NCBI GenBank assembly: GCA_021806765.1
Contig: JAJZQR010000023.1
Span: forward strand, 1 to 31,260
DNA from: Chloroflexota bacterium
GTDB lineage: Bacteria; Chloroflexota; UBA6077
Direction: 5' to 3'
Length of the DNA stretch: 31,260 nucleotides
Positions 15,460-21,638 of this stretch are shown in pieces; position 1 is the first letter of the stretch; every line of letters begins with the position of its first letter. The notes under the pieces were generated by a model. That model did not search any database. It was not told the origin of the DNA and was given only the letters and a program-made list of their open reading frames with translations. The position numbers and the translations under genes were made by a program.

Positions 15460-16539
15460 CTACTGAAGCGACTGGGCCAGGTCGAGGACCTTGCTTCGCA
15501 GGTTGGCCAGCCGGCCGGCGTAGGCCATCTCCAGAAGGCCGTCGATTAACCCCGACATCTCCCCGTAGGAGGGGATGCCGGTGCGGGAGGAAACCACCTC
15601 CACGATCCCCGGGTAGGCTGTCGGCGTGGCGCGCTCGTAGTCGCTCAGCAGGATCTCGTGCATCCTCTCCCCCGGCCGGGCGCCGATGTACTGGACCGGG
15701 CACTCCCCATCACCCGGCACCAGCAGATGGTAGAGGTGGCGGGCCATCTCCCCCAGGTTGACGGCGGGCCCTGAGTCGGGCATGAAGATCACCCCGCTGT
15801 GGGGCGCGCAAGCGGTCTGCACCAGCAGGCGGGTGGCCTCGGGCATGGTGATCCAGTAGCGGGTCATGGCGGGATCGGTCAGGGTAAGGGGCTTGCCGGC
15901 AGCGATCTGAGCCGAGAGGGTCTCGATGACGCTGCCCCTGGTGCCGACGATGTTGACGAACCGCACTATGGAGAGCCCCATGGGGAACTCCCGGCCGGCG
16001 GCCTGGGTCAGCCTCTCGGCGATCCTCTTGGTGCCCCCGTAGACGCTGGGCGGATTGACGGCCTTATCGCTGGAGGGGTAGATGAACCGGCTTACCCCGG
16101 CCTCGGCAGACGCCTCTATCAGGGACCTCGTCCCCGCCAGGTTAACCTCCACGGTCTGATCCGGGTTCTCCTCGCCCAGGGGGACGTGCTTGTAGGCCGC
16201 CAGGTGGAACACCACCTCCGGGCGGTACTCCTGGAAGATCCTATCCAGCTTCCGGCGGTCACGGACGTCGGCCAGGACCCATCGGGCCGGCACCGTCAGC
16301 TGCGAGCCGGTTTCCTGCCGCAGCCGGAAGAGGCTGTGCTCGTGATGGTCCAGCAGCAGCAGCGACGCGGGGGCGAGCTTCGCCAGCAGTCGGGTCAGCG
16401 GCCCGCCCACGGATCCGGCAGCGCCCGTCACCAGGACCCGCCGGCCGGCGATCGACTCCTCGGTTCCCACCAGCTCCAGGGGAGGTGAGGACCTGCCCAG
16501 CAGCTCTTCCTGTGAGAAGCGCGATAGAGCTTCCTTCAT
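15460..16539 (-). CDS. CapD/FlaA1-like nucleotide-sugar 4,6-dehydratase/epimerase
   Basis: This 359-residue soluble extended SDR lacks the membrane domain of long CapD/WbpM proteins. Visible are the NAD(P) loop VTGAAGSVGG (residues 37-46), the family signature HLAAYKHVPLGEENP, and the catalytic segment SSDKAVNPPSVYGGTKR with Asp158, Lys159, Tyr167 and Lys171. The Tyr-x-x-x-Lys form resembles FlaA1-type inverting dehydratases more than the Met-containing WbpM/PglF form. Such enzymes convert UDP-GlcNAc to 4-keto-6-deoxy sugars for capsule, LPS or glycoprotein glycans. The exact substrate is not shown. ATG 16539 overlaps the upstream stop as ATGA. It is the fourth gene of a translationally coupled minus-strand set. 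Confidence 0.9.
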   Translation of the reverse strand: MKEALSRFSQEELLGRSSPPLELVGTEESIAGRRVLVTGAAGSVGGPLTRLLAKLAPASLLLLDHHEHSLFRLRQETGSQLTVPARWVLADVRDRRKLDRIFQEYRPEVVFHLAAYKHVPLGEENPDQTVEVNLAGTRSLIEASAEAGVSRFIYPSSDKAVNPPSVYGGTKRIAERLTQAAGREFPMGLSIVRFVNIVGTRGSVIETLSAQIAAGKPLTLTDPAMTRYWITMPEATRLLVQTACAPHSGVIFMPDSGPAVNLGEMARHLYHLLVPGDGECPVQYIGARPGERMHEILLSDYERATPTAYPGIVEVVSSRTGIPSYGEMSGLIDGLLEMAYAGRLANLRSKVLDLAQSLQ

Positions 16540-17477
16540 CGGCGGCCCTCGACTTCCTGATACCTACCCAGCGCTGCCTTCAGCCGTCGCTGGGCCTCGC
16601 GCATCTCGGTGGCCCGGTCTGGATCGGGCTCTATGGTCTCCGTCACCATGTACCGGACCGACCGGGCCAGACGGACGGCCAGCGCGTCCAGGTCCAGGTC
16701 GCCGTCGCCGTAGGGGAGCCCCTCCTCCAGCAGCCCTCGGGCATTGGAGACGTGGATCTCGAACAGGTAGGGCTCCACGGTCTTAAGGTAGTCCTCCATC
16801 TTCCGGCTGTCCTGGAGGGTCGAGAGGTAGGCTACCAGAGGCATCAGTTCCGGATCCACGCCGGAGGGGTCCATCCCCAGGCCGTTCAGGAACAGTCCCG
16901 CGTGGGAGAGGTCCACGGTGGCGCCGATCCCCGGGAACCGGGTGGCGAAGTAGACCAGATCCTCGGCGCTCATGCCGACAGGGGTCACCATGTAGGCGCT
17001 CTGCCGCTGCCGGGCCACGGGCGGGATGTTCTCCAGGAGGGGTACTAGTCCCCGATCCTGAGCCAGCCGGACGTAGTGGCCCACCAGGGGGAGGCTGGCC
17101 TCCAGCTTGGCCCGCCGCAACTGCTCGCCGAGGGGCGTGTCCAGCATCATGGGGGTGATGGCGTGGATCAGCACCGCCTCGGCCCCGATAGCCTGGGCCA
17201 GGTGGGCGATGCGCTTCAGCAGCTCGCGGTTCGCCTCGCTGTTTACGCTGAGGTCGAAGAAGGAGCCGTCCAGGGACCGGAGGGGGCCCTCCACCACGTA
17301 GACGAACCGGGGGTGGGGTCTGAGTTCCACCAGCCGCCGGGCCAGACGATCCAGCTCTCGCGGATCTCCCAGATCCTCGACGTCCAGGTATAGTTCCAGG
17401 CCGTCGGGCAGTGGCTCCGCCAACCGATCGGCCATCTGGGCCTCCGTAGGGCGGCCCTTCAGCAGCACCTTAGCCAT
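16536..17477 (-). CDS. TIM-barrel sugar isomerase/AP endonuclease 2-like protein
   Basis: This 313-residue protein looks like a xylose-isomerase-like TIM barrel. It shows alternating beta strands and helices, with LELYLDVEDLGD, AVLIHAITPMM, VPLLENIPPV (a typical metal-ligand Glu strand), ATVDLSHAGLFL and LFEIHVSNARG. Family members are sugar isomerases, epimerases or endonuclease IV-like enzymes that bind divalent metals. The substrate is unknown. ATG 17477 is chosen because it overlaps the end of the upstream epimerase by eight bases; TTG 17495 would overlap more. Its position inside a nucleotide-sugar operon suggests a sugar-modifying role. This is less certain than for its neighbours. Confidence 0.78.
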   Translation of the reverse strand: MAKVLLKGRPTEAQMADRLAEPLPDGLELYLDVEDLGDPRELDRLARRLVELRPHPRFVYVVEGPLRSLDGSFFDLSVNSEANRELLKRIAHLAQAIGAEAVLIHAITPMMLDTPLGEQLRRAKLEASLPLVGHYVRLAQDRGLVPLLENIPPVARQRQSAYMVTPVGMSAEDLVYFATRFPGIGATVDLSHAGLFLNGLGMDPSGVDPELMPLVAYLSTLQDSRKMEDYLKTVEPYLFEIHVSNARGLLEEGLPYGDGDLDLDALAVRLARSVRYMVTETIEPDPDRATEMREAQRRLKAALGRYQEVEGRR

Positions 17478-18357
17478 GGGCACGGTACCAGGCAATGTAT
17501 CGCTCTAACCCTTCTTTGAGATCGACCCGGGGCGAGTAGTCCAGCTCACGGCGGGCCCTGGAGATGTCGGCAACCAGGTAGCCGAAGCCGGCGGAGCTTT
17601 CCACCCGGATCTGGGAGCGCGAGTGGGTGAGCCGGCAGATCAGCTGGGCCAGCTCCTCCATGGAGGTCCCCACGCCCGTCGCCACATTGTAACAACTCCC
17701 GGCAGGCGCTGGCTTCTCCAGGGCCAGCAGTATCCCCTGCGCTACATCGGATACGTAGGTGAGGTCTCGACTCTGGCCGGTGTGGGCGACGATCGGATCG
17801 CCCCTCAGCGCCTTCCCCACGAAGATGCCGGCCACCCCGCTGGCCCCGCCCGCGATCACCAGCCCCGGTCCGTAGACGGAGAAGAAGCGCAGCGTGACGG
17901 CGCGGACCCCGTAGAAGCGGGTGTACATCTCCATCCAGCGCTCGCCGCACAGCTTGCTGTAGCCGTAGGGGTCCTGGGGCTCGACGAGCCCGTCTTCGGG
18001 GATCGGCTCCGGAACTGGCCGGTAGATCCGCTGGGAGGAGGCGAAGACGACCCTTCCCCCTCCCAGCCGCGCGCCCTCCAGCATGGCCAGGGTTCCCAGT
18101 GCGTTGATCCGGTTGTACAGGAGCGGCTCCTGGTGGGAGGCGGAGGCGTTGGAGAGACCGGCCAGGTGGACGACGGCATCTGCCCTGGAGGCCACCCGCA
18201 CGGCCTCGTCGCCGGGCACCTCCAGGCTGTGGTGCTCCACGCCCGGGAGGCCCGAGGGGCGTCTGGACAGGGTGATGGGCTGGTGACCCCTCTGCCGGAG
18301 GGCCTCCACCAGGTGGGAGCCGATGAAGCCGGTGCCCCCCGTGACCAGGACCTTCAC
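17470..18357 (-). CDS. NAD-dependent nucleotide-sugar epimerase/dehydratase
   Basis: This 295-residue extended SDR has the cofactor loop VKVLVTGGTGFIGSHLVEAL at the N-terminus, DAVVHLAGLSN, VVFASSQRIYR and the catalytic Tyr-x-x-x-Lys in DPYGYSKLCGERW. It also has RFFSVYGPG and a C-terminal substrate domain ending LDYSPRVDLKEGLERYIAWY. It probably epimerises or dehydrates a UDP-, GDP- or dTDP-sugar for envelope polysaccharide. The GTG at 18357 is preceded by GGAGG seven bases away and overlaps the upstream stop as GTGA. A longer reading from 18909 runs antisense-like through the other epimerase and is rejected. Confidence 0.92.
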   Translation of the reverse strand: MKVLVTGGTGFIGSHLVEALRQRGHQPITLSRRPSGLPGVEHHSLEVPGDEAVRVASRADAVVHLAGLSNASASHQEPLLYNRINALGTLAMLEGARLGGGRVVFASSQRIYRPVPEPIPEDGLVEPQDPYGYSKLCGERWMEMYTRFYGVRAVTLRFFSVYGPGLVIAGGASGVAGIFVGKALRGDPIVAHTGQSRDLTYVSDVAQGILLALEKPAPAGSCYNVATGVGTSMEELAQLICRLTHSRSQIRVESSAGFGYLVADISRARRELDYSPRVDLKEGLERYIAWYRAHG

Positions 18358-19412
18358 TGGGAAGCCTCCGGACCTAACCCCCCGGCCTGAAGACCTAACC
18401 CCCCGGCCCCCTTCCCCACGGGGGAAGGGGGAGCCGTCTCCCCTCCCCTTGTATGGGAGAGGTCCGGGTTTGCCATGAAGTAGTCCAGCACCCCCTCCAG
18501 CCCCTCTTCCAGGGAGACCCGCGGCGCGAACTCCGCCTCCGGCAGGGCCGAGGCGAAGATGCACCCGGCCACGGATGGCTGCTGCTCCGGCAGGTGGAGT
18601 TGAAGCTCCAGACCCCGGCGGGCGGCCAGCCGCTGGACCAGCAGGGCCACCTGGGCGACGGAGGCCGTCTCGCCCAACAGGTTCACCGGCGCGTAGCCCT
18701 CTGCCGGGTGGCGGGCCAGGGCCATCAGGCCCCGGCAGGCGTCCTCCACGTGGATCATGCTGGTGGGGTGAAAGGCGGTCGCGTCCACCCGCAGCGGTTC
18801 TCGCTGGGCCACCTGGCGGCAGAACTTGTTGGGCGCCGTCATGAAGCGGGGATCGGTCTTCATCACCGGACTCACCCCGTACACCAGGGCCAGACGAGCA
18901 GAAACGCACCGTATGCCCCGGGTGAGGGAGAACATCTCCATCAGCTTCTCCACGTGAACCTTGGAGAGGTGGGCCACGTCCAGGATGGGGCCGTAGCCCC
19001 TCGACTCGTCCACTCTACCCTCCACCCGGCGACCATAAACCTGGATGGAGCCGCCGAATAGGAAGGTGGAGGCCCCCGCCCGACAGGCCTGTTCCAGTAC
19101 CACCCGGGGGGCGATCAGGTTGGTCTCCTCGGTGTAGCGGACCGGCGCCGCAGAGGGGTGGGCGCTGGCCTGGGCGGCCAGGTGGTAGACGGTGTCGATG
19201 GGGACTCCGGCGTCGAAGGCCCGGCGGACCGCCTCCTCGTCGGCCACGTCTCCCTCCAGGAACAGGAAGCCGGGACGCCCGGCCAGACGGCGGATGGCGG
19301 AGGGGTCGGTGGAGAAGAGGTTGTCCATCCCGACGACGGTCTCTCCCGCGTCGAGGAGCATCTCGACCAGTCTGGCCCCGATGTATCCGATGCCCGTGAC
19401 GAGGGAACCCAA
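18354..19412 (-). CDS. NAD-dependent epimerase/dehydratase with missing catalytic Tyr
   Basis: This 352-residue extended SDR starts at TTG 19412, with AGGAG seven bases upstream; the ATG at 19457 lacks such a signal. Visible are SLVTGIGYIGARL (cofactor loop), GMDNLFS, VYHLAAQASAHPS, the central GGSIQVYG (Ser122) and SARLALVYGVSP. At the catalytic site the expected Tyr-x-x-x-Lys reads Ala147-His-Leu-Ser-Lys151, so the proton-donating Tyr is absent while the Lys remains. The last ~30 residues (from about TRGGETAPPSPVGKGAGG) come from a C-rich repeat that replaced the original stop. It heads the coupled set of sugar genes. It may be a binding or partner protein for the neighbouring epimerase, or an enzyme with another acid; activity is uncertain. 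Confidence 0.87.
   Translation of the reverse strand: MGSLVTGIGYIGARLVEMLLDAGETVVGMDNLFSTDPSAIRRLAGRPGFLFLEGDVADEEAVRRAFDAGVPIDTVYHLAAQASAHPSAAPVRYTEETNLIAPRVVLEQACRAGASTFLFGGSIQVYGRRVEGRVDESRGYGPILDVAHLSKVHVEKLMEMFSLTRGIRCVSARLALVYGVSPVMKTDPRFMTAPNKFCRQVAQREPLRVDATAFHPTSMIHVEDACRGLMALARHPAEGYAPVNLLGETASVAQVALLVQRLAARRGLELQLHLPEQQPSVAGCIFASALPEAEFAPRVSLEEGLEGVLDYFMANPDLSHTRGGETAPPSPVGKGAGGLGLQAGGLGPEASQ
18371..18470. repeat. C-rich palindromic repeat inside the 3' end of the upstream epimerase gene
   Basis: A direct duplication of GACCTAACCCCCCGGCC (about 18371 and 18392) leads into a perfect 11-bp stem (18407-18417 with 18421-18431, loop ACG), then a second imperfect hairpin (CTCCCCTCCCC...GGGAGAGG, to about 18462). 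Stem and loop match those at 5096-5120. The repeat is read in frame as the last ~30 residues of the epimerase at 18354-19412. Confidence 0.85.
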
Positions 19413-19478
19413 TGCAGCGCTCCTGTGCCCGGGGAGGGCAGGCGAGAATGATAGCATCCCCGCAGCGTCCCGAACAAC

Positions 19479-19508
19479 TTGGGAGCGAGGGGTCCTGAGC
19501 GTTATAAT
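19479..19508 (+). promoter_or_regulatory. predicted promoter of the WecG/TagA gene
   Basis: TTGGGA (19479-19484, four of six matches to the -35 consensus) and a perfect TATAAT (19503-19508) are spaced 18 bases apart. They drive the plus-strand gene across a leader that contains the 9-bp tandem repeat. The gap is divergent, so the promoter of the minus-strand sugar operon must also lie here or upstream, but none was clear. Confidence 0.55.
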
Positions 19509-19522
19509 GTCGCAGCAGACCT

Positions 19523-19558
19523 CTATCCTGTCTATCCTGTCTATCCTGTCTATCCTGT
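19523..19558 (+). repeat. four perfect tandem copies of CTATCCTGT
   Basis: The 9-base unit is repeated without change at 19523, 19532, 19541 and 19550. It lies in the predicted 5' untranslated region of the WecG/TagA gene, between the TATAAT box and the Shine-Dalgarno sequence. Such arrays can change length by replication slippage. Confidence 0.95.
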
Positions 19559-19600
19559 TCTTCTTGGTTCCCTAACTTCTCTGGTGTTCATGAGGTAGAT

Positions 19601-20353
19601 ATGCGCTCCTGCTACGTCCTGGGGATGCGGGTGGACGACGTCACCTTCCCCGAGGCCCTCGACCTGATCGAGGGTTACATTCGCTCCGAGGGGTGCCACC
19701 TAGTGGTGACGCCGAACCCGGAGTTCGCCATGATGGCCCGCCGGGACCCGGAGTTCCGGGAGGTGCTGAACGGGTCCTCCCTGGCGATCCCGGACGGGAT
19801 CGGCTTGATGCTGGCGGCCCGGATGGCGGGGTATCGGTTTCGAGAGCACGTGCGGGGAACCGACCTGGTGCACCGGATAGCCGCCCTGTGCGCCCAGAAG
19901 GGGTACCGGATGTTCCTCCTGGGGGCCGCGCCGGGGGTGGCCGAGGCGGCAGCGGCCCGTCTGGTCGCCGCTAACCCCGGGCTTCAGATCGCGGGCTGCT
20001 ACGCTGGGGTCCACGCTGTGGACCACGACGAGGAGACCCTGGCCGCCATACGGCAGGCCGGGCGGGTAGACGTGATCCTCGTGGCCTACGGCGCTTCCAA
20101 CCAGGAGAGATGGCTGGCCCGCAACCAGGCGAAGCTGGGGATCCCCTGCGGGATCGGAGTGGGGGGAGTGCTCAACTTTCTGTCCGGCCGCAGCAAGCGG
20201 GCGCCCCTCTGGATCCGCAGGCTGGAGTTGGAGTGGCTTCACCGGCTGATTACGGAGCCGTGGCGATGGCGCCGCCAGCTGTCCCTGCCTGCTTTTGCCA
20301 CGGCGGTGGTGTGGGAGATGGTGAGGGGAAACCGGCCGGTTGTTGGGGCGTAG
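19601..20353 (+). CDS. WecG/TagA/CpsF-family glycosyltransferase (GT26)
   Basis: This 250-residue protein matches the GT26 family throughout: VTFPEALDLIEGYI, the donor-site region VVTPNPEFAMMARRDPEF, the catalytic-Asp segment SLAIPDGIGLMLAARM and REHVRGTDLVHRI. Further marks are YRMFLLGAAPGVAEAAA, VILVAYGASNQERWL, GVGGVLNFLSGRSKRAP and the C-terminal LEWLHRLITEPWRWRR. Members add a second sugar, such as ManNAc or ManNAcA, to undecaprenyl-linked GlcNAc. The ATG is preceded by GAGGT at a good distance. It stands divergent from the sugar-nucleotide operon and probably acts in the same polysaccharide pathway, after the WecA-like step; this link is inference. Confidence 0.94.
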   Translation: MRSCYVLGMRVDDVTFPEALDLIEGYIRSEGCHLVVTPNPEFAMMARRDPEFREVLNGSSLAIPDGIGLMLAARMAGYRFREHVRGTDLVHRIAALCAQKGYRMFLLGAAPGVAEAAAARLVAANPGLQIAGCYAGVHAVDHDEETLAAIRQAGRVDVILVAYGASNQERWLARNQAKLGIPCGIGVGGVLNFLSGRSKRAPLWIRRLELEWLHRLITEPWRWRRQLSLPAFATAVVWEMVRGNRPVVGA

Positions 20354-20365
20354 TGAGGGTAGCCT

Positions 20366-20457
20366 GTCCCCCTTCCCCTTGCCCCTTCCCCCACAAGGGG
20401 GGCAGGGGAGATGATCCCCCTTTCCCCTTCATGGGGGAAGGGTCGGGGAAGGGGGTG
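20366..20457. repeat. C-rich palindromic repeat between convergent genes
   Basis: Runs of CCCCTTCCCC alternate with their complements GGGGCAGGGG and GGGGAAGGGG, allowing two adjacent hairpins (about 20380-20410 and 20415-20455). It belongs to the same family as the elements at 5096 and 18407. It fills the gap between the WecG/TagA gene and the convergent RCK gene and may serve as a bidirectional transcription stop, though no T run is present. Confidence 0.75.
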
Positions 20458-20464
20458 ACAAGGC

Positions 20465-20896
20465 TTACGGTGCCGGCTGCTCGACCTCCTCGATCTCCTC
20501 TTCGATCAGCGAGACGATGATCTCCGCGGGCCGGACGGCGGCGTCGAACCCGAAGGAGGGGGCGTAGAGCCAGGCGTTGCGAGGGTTGTTCACCCTACCT
20601 ATCACCCGGGGGATGCTGAACTCCCTCTTGCCCAGGAGGCCGATCACCAGGTTGTCCTCGTCGTCCCCCGTGGCGGCCGCCAGCGCCCGCGCGTCCCTGG
20701 CGCCGGCCTCTCGCAGCACCGTCGGGTCGTTGCCGTCGCCCTGGATCACCCTGATGCTGGCCTTGGCGAACAGCCGGTTCAGCTCCTTGACTCGCTCGGC
20801 CCGCTTCTCGATCAGCACCACCTGGTGCCCCTTGGCAGCCAGCTCCTCGGCCAGGTAGGAGCCGATCCTGCCGCCACCTACAACCAGCACCTGCAT
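20465..20896 (-). CDS. TrkA-N (RCK_N) NAD-binding protein, short
   Basis: This 143-residue protein is a single Rossmann RCK_N domain: VLVVGGGRIGSYLAEEL at the N-terminus, VVLIEKRAERVKEL, RVIQGDGNDPTVLREAG and LAAATGDDEDNLVIGLL. It lacks the C-terminal RCK_C domain and ends in an acidic tail (LIEEEIEEVEQ). Such domains bind NAD(H) or ATP and gate Trk/Ktr K+ channels. AGGAGG precedes the ATG. It follows a second RCK protein after a 68-bp repeat, and the two may form a hetero-oligomer. No channel gene is in the window. Confidence 0.9.
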   Translation of the reverse strand: MQVLVVGGGRIGSYLAEELAAKGHQVVLIEKRAERVKELNRLFAKASIRVIQGDGNDPTVLREAGARDARALAAATGDDEDNLVIGLLGKREFSIPRVIGRVNNPRNAWLYAPSFGFDAAVRPAEIIVSLIEEEIEEVEQPAP

Positions 20897-20920
20897 CTCA
20901 AGCCTCCTGCTCCGCGCCTG

Positions 20921-20988
20921 GTAGTAACGACTTCAGTCGTTGGTGCCCCTTGCCTTCAGTTGGGACGAACGACTAAAGTCGTTACTAC
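20921..20988. repeat. 68-bp palindromic repeat, copy 3
   Basis: Arms at 20921-20941 and 20968-20988 (21 bases each, 26 bases apart) match copies 1 and 2. The right arm stops one base from the stop codon of the RCK gene at 20990. It is the only insertion between two co-directional RCK genes. Confidence 0.92.
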
Positions 20989-20989
20989 C

Positions 20990-21637
20990 TCACGGGTGGA
21001 TGATCTCCTCCAGTTTGCTGAGCGAACCGGACTCCGCGGCCACGTACACCGTATCCCCCTCGGCCAGCTGAGTCCCGGAGGTGGGGATGAAGGCGCGCCC
21101 TCCCCGCACGATGGAGACCACGTTGAGCCGGGAGGGGCTGATCATCTCCGCCGCCGTGTAGCCGGCCAGGCGAGGGGGGACGTGGAACTGGATCAACTCC
21201 ACCTCGCCGCTGCCGAAGGTGAAGCTGCTGGCCAGGTCCGGGGTAACCAGCAGCTCGCGGATCTCGTTGGCGCCCCATATGGTCGGGGATATGGTGGGAA
21301 TGCCCAGGCGGCGGTAGATCTCGGCCCGCTGGGGGTCCGCGATGCGGGCGACGATCTTGGGGACCCGAAAGACGTTGCGGGCGATCATCGCCGACACGAT
21401 GTTGGTGTTGTCCCCGCTGGTGACCGAGGCGAAACCATCGGCCCGCTCGATGCCCGCCTGGACCAGGACGTCCCGGTCGAAGCCTATTCCCTCGACGGTC
21501 CTCCCTCGGAAGGCCTTGCCCAACCGAAGGAAGGCGTCGGGGTTGTTGTCGATGACGGCGACATCGTGCCCGTGAACCGACAGGTCGGTCGCCAGGCCGG
21601 ATCCCACCCGGCCGCATCCCACTATCACCACTCTCAT
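20990..21637 (-). CDS. TrkA-family K+ uptake regulator (RCK_N plus RCK_C)
   Basis: This 215-residue protein has an RCK_N domain with VVIVGCGRVGSGLATDL, DVAVIDNNPDAF, GIGFDRDVLVQAGIERAD and SVTSGDNTNIVSAMIAR. An RCK_C domain follows (about 140-215), marked by VELIQFHVPPRLAGYTA and GTQLAEGDTVYVAAE. It is the ligand-binding gate of a Trk or Ktr potassium transporter and acts at the inner face of the membrane. The ATG lies one base after the P-type ATPase stop, with GGAGGGAGG just upstream, so the two are coupled. Together with the next RCK protein it resembles the split TrkA pairs found in several phyla. No TrkH/KtrB gene is present here. Confidence 0.93.
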   Translation of the reverse strand: MRVVIVGCGRVGSGLATDLSVHGHDVAVIDNNPDAFLRLGKAFRGRTVEGIGFDRDVLVQAGIERADGFASVTSGDNTNIVSAMIARNVFRVPKIVARIADPQRAEIYRRLGIPTISPTIWGANEIRELLVTPDLASSFTFGSGEVELIQFHVPPRLAGYTAAEMISPSRLNVVSIVRGGRAFIPTSGTQLAEGDTVYVAAESGSLSKLEEIIHP

Positions 21638-21638
21638 C

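Noticed and set aside
18358..18909. N-terminal extension of the second epimerase
   Set aside because: The extension is the wrong frame of the first epimerase gene; GTG 18357 with GGAGG upstream gives a complete Rossmann start.
19523..19558. Tandem CTATCCTGT units as a CRISPR array
   Set aside because: The units are 9 bases and directly adjacent, with no spacers and no cas genes.
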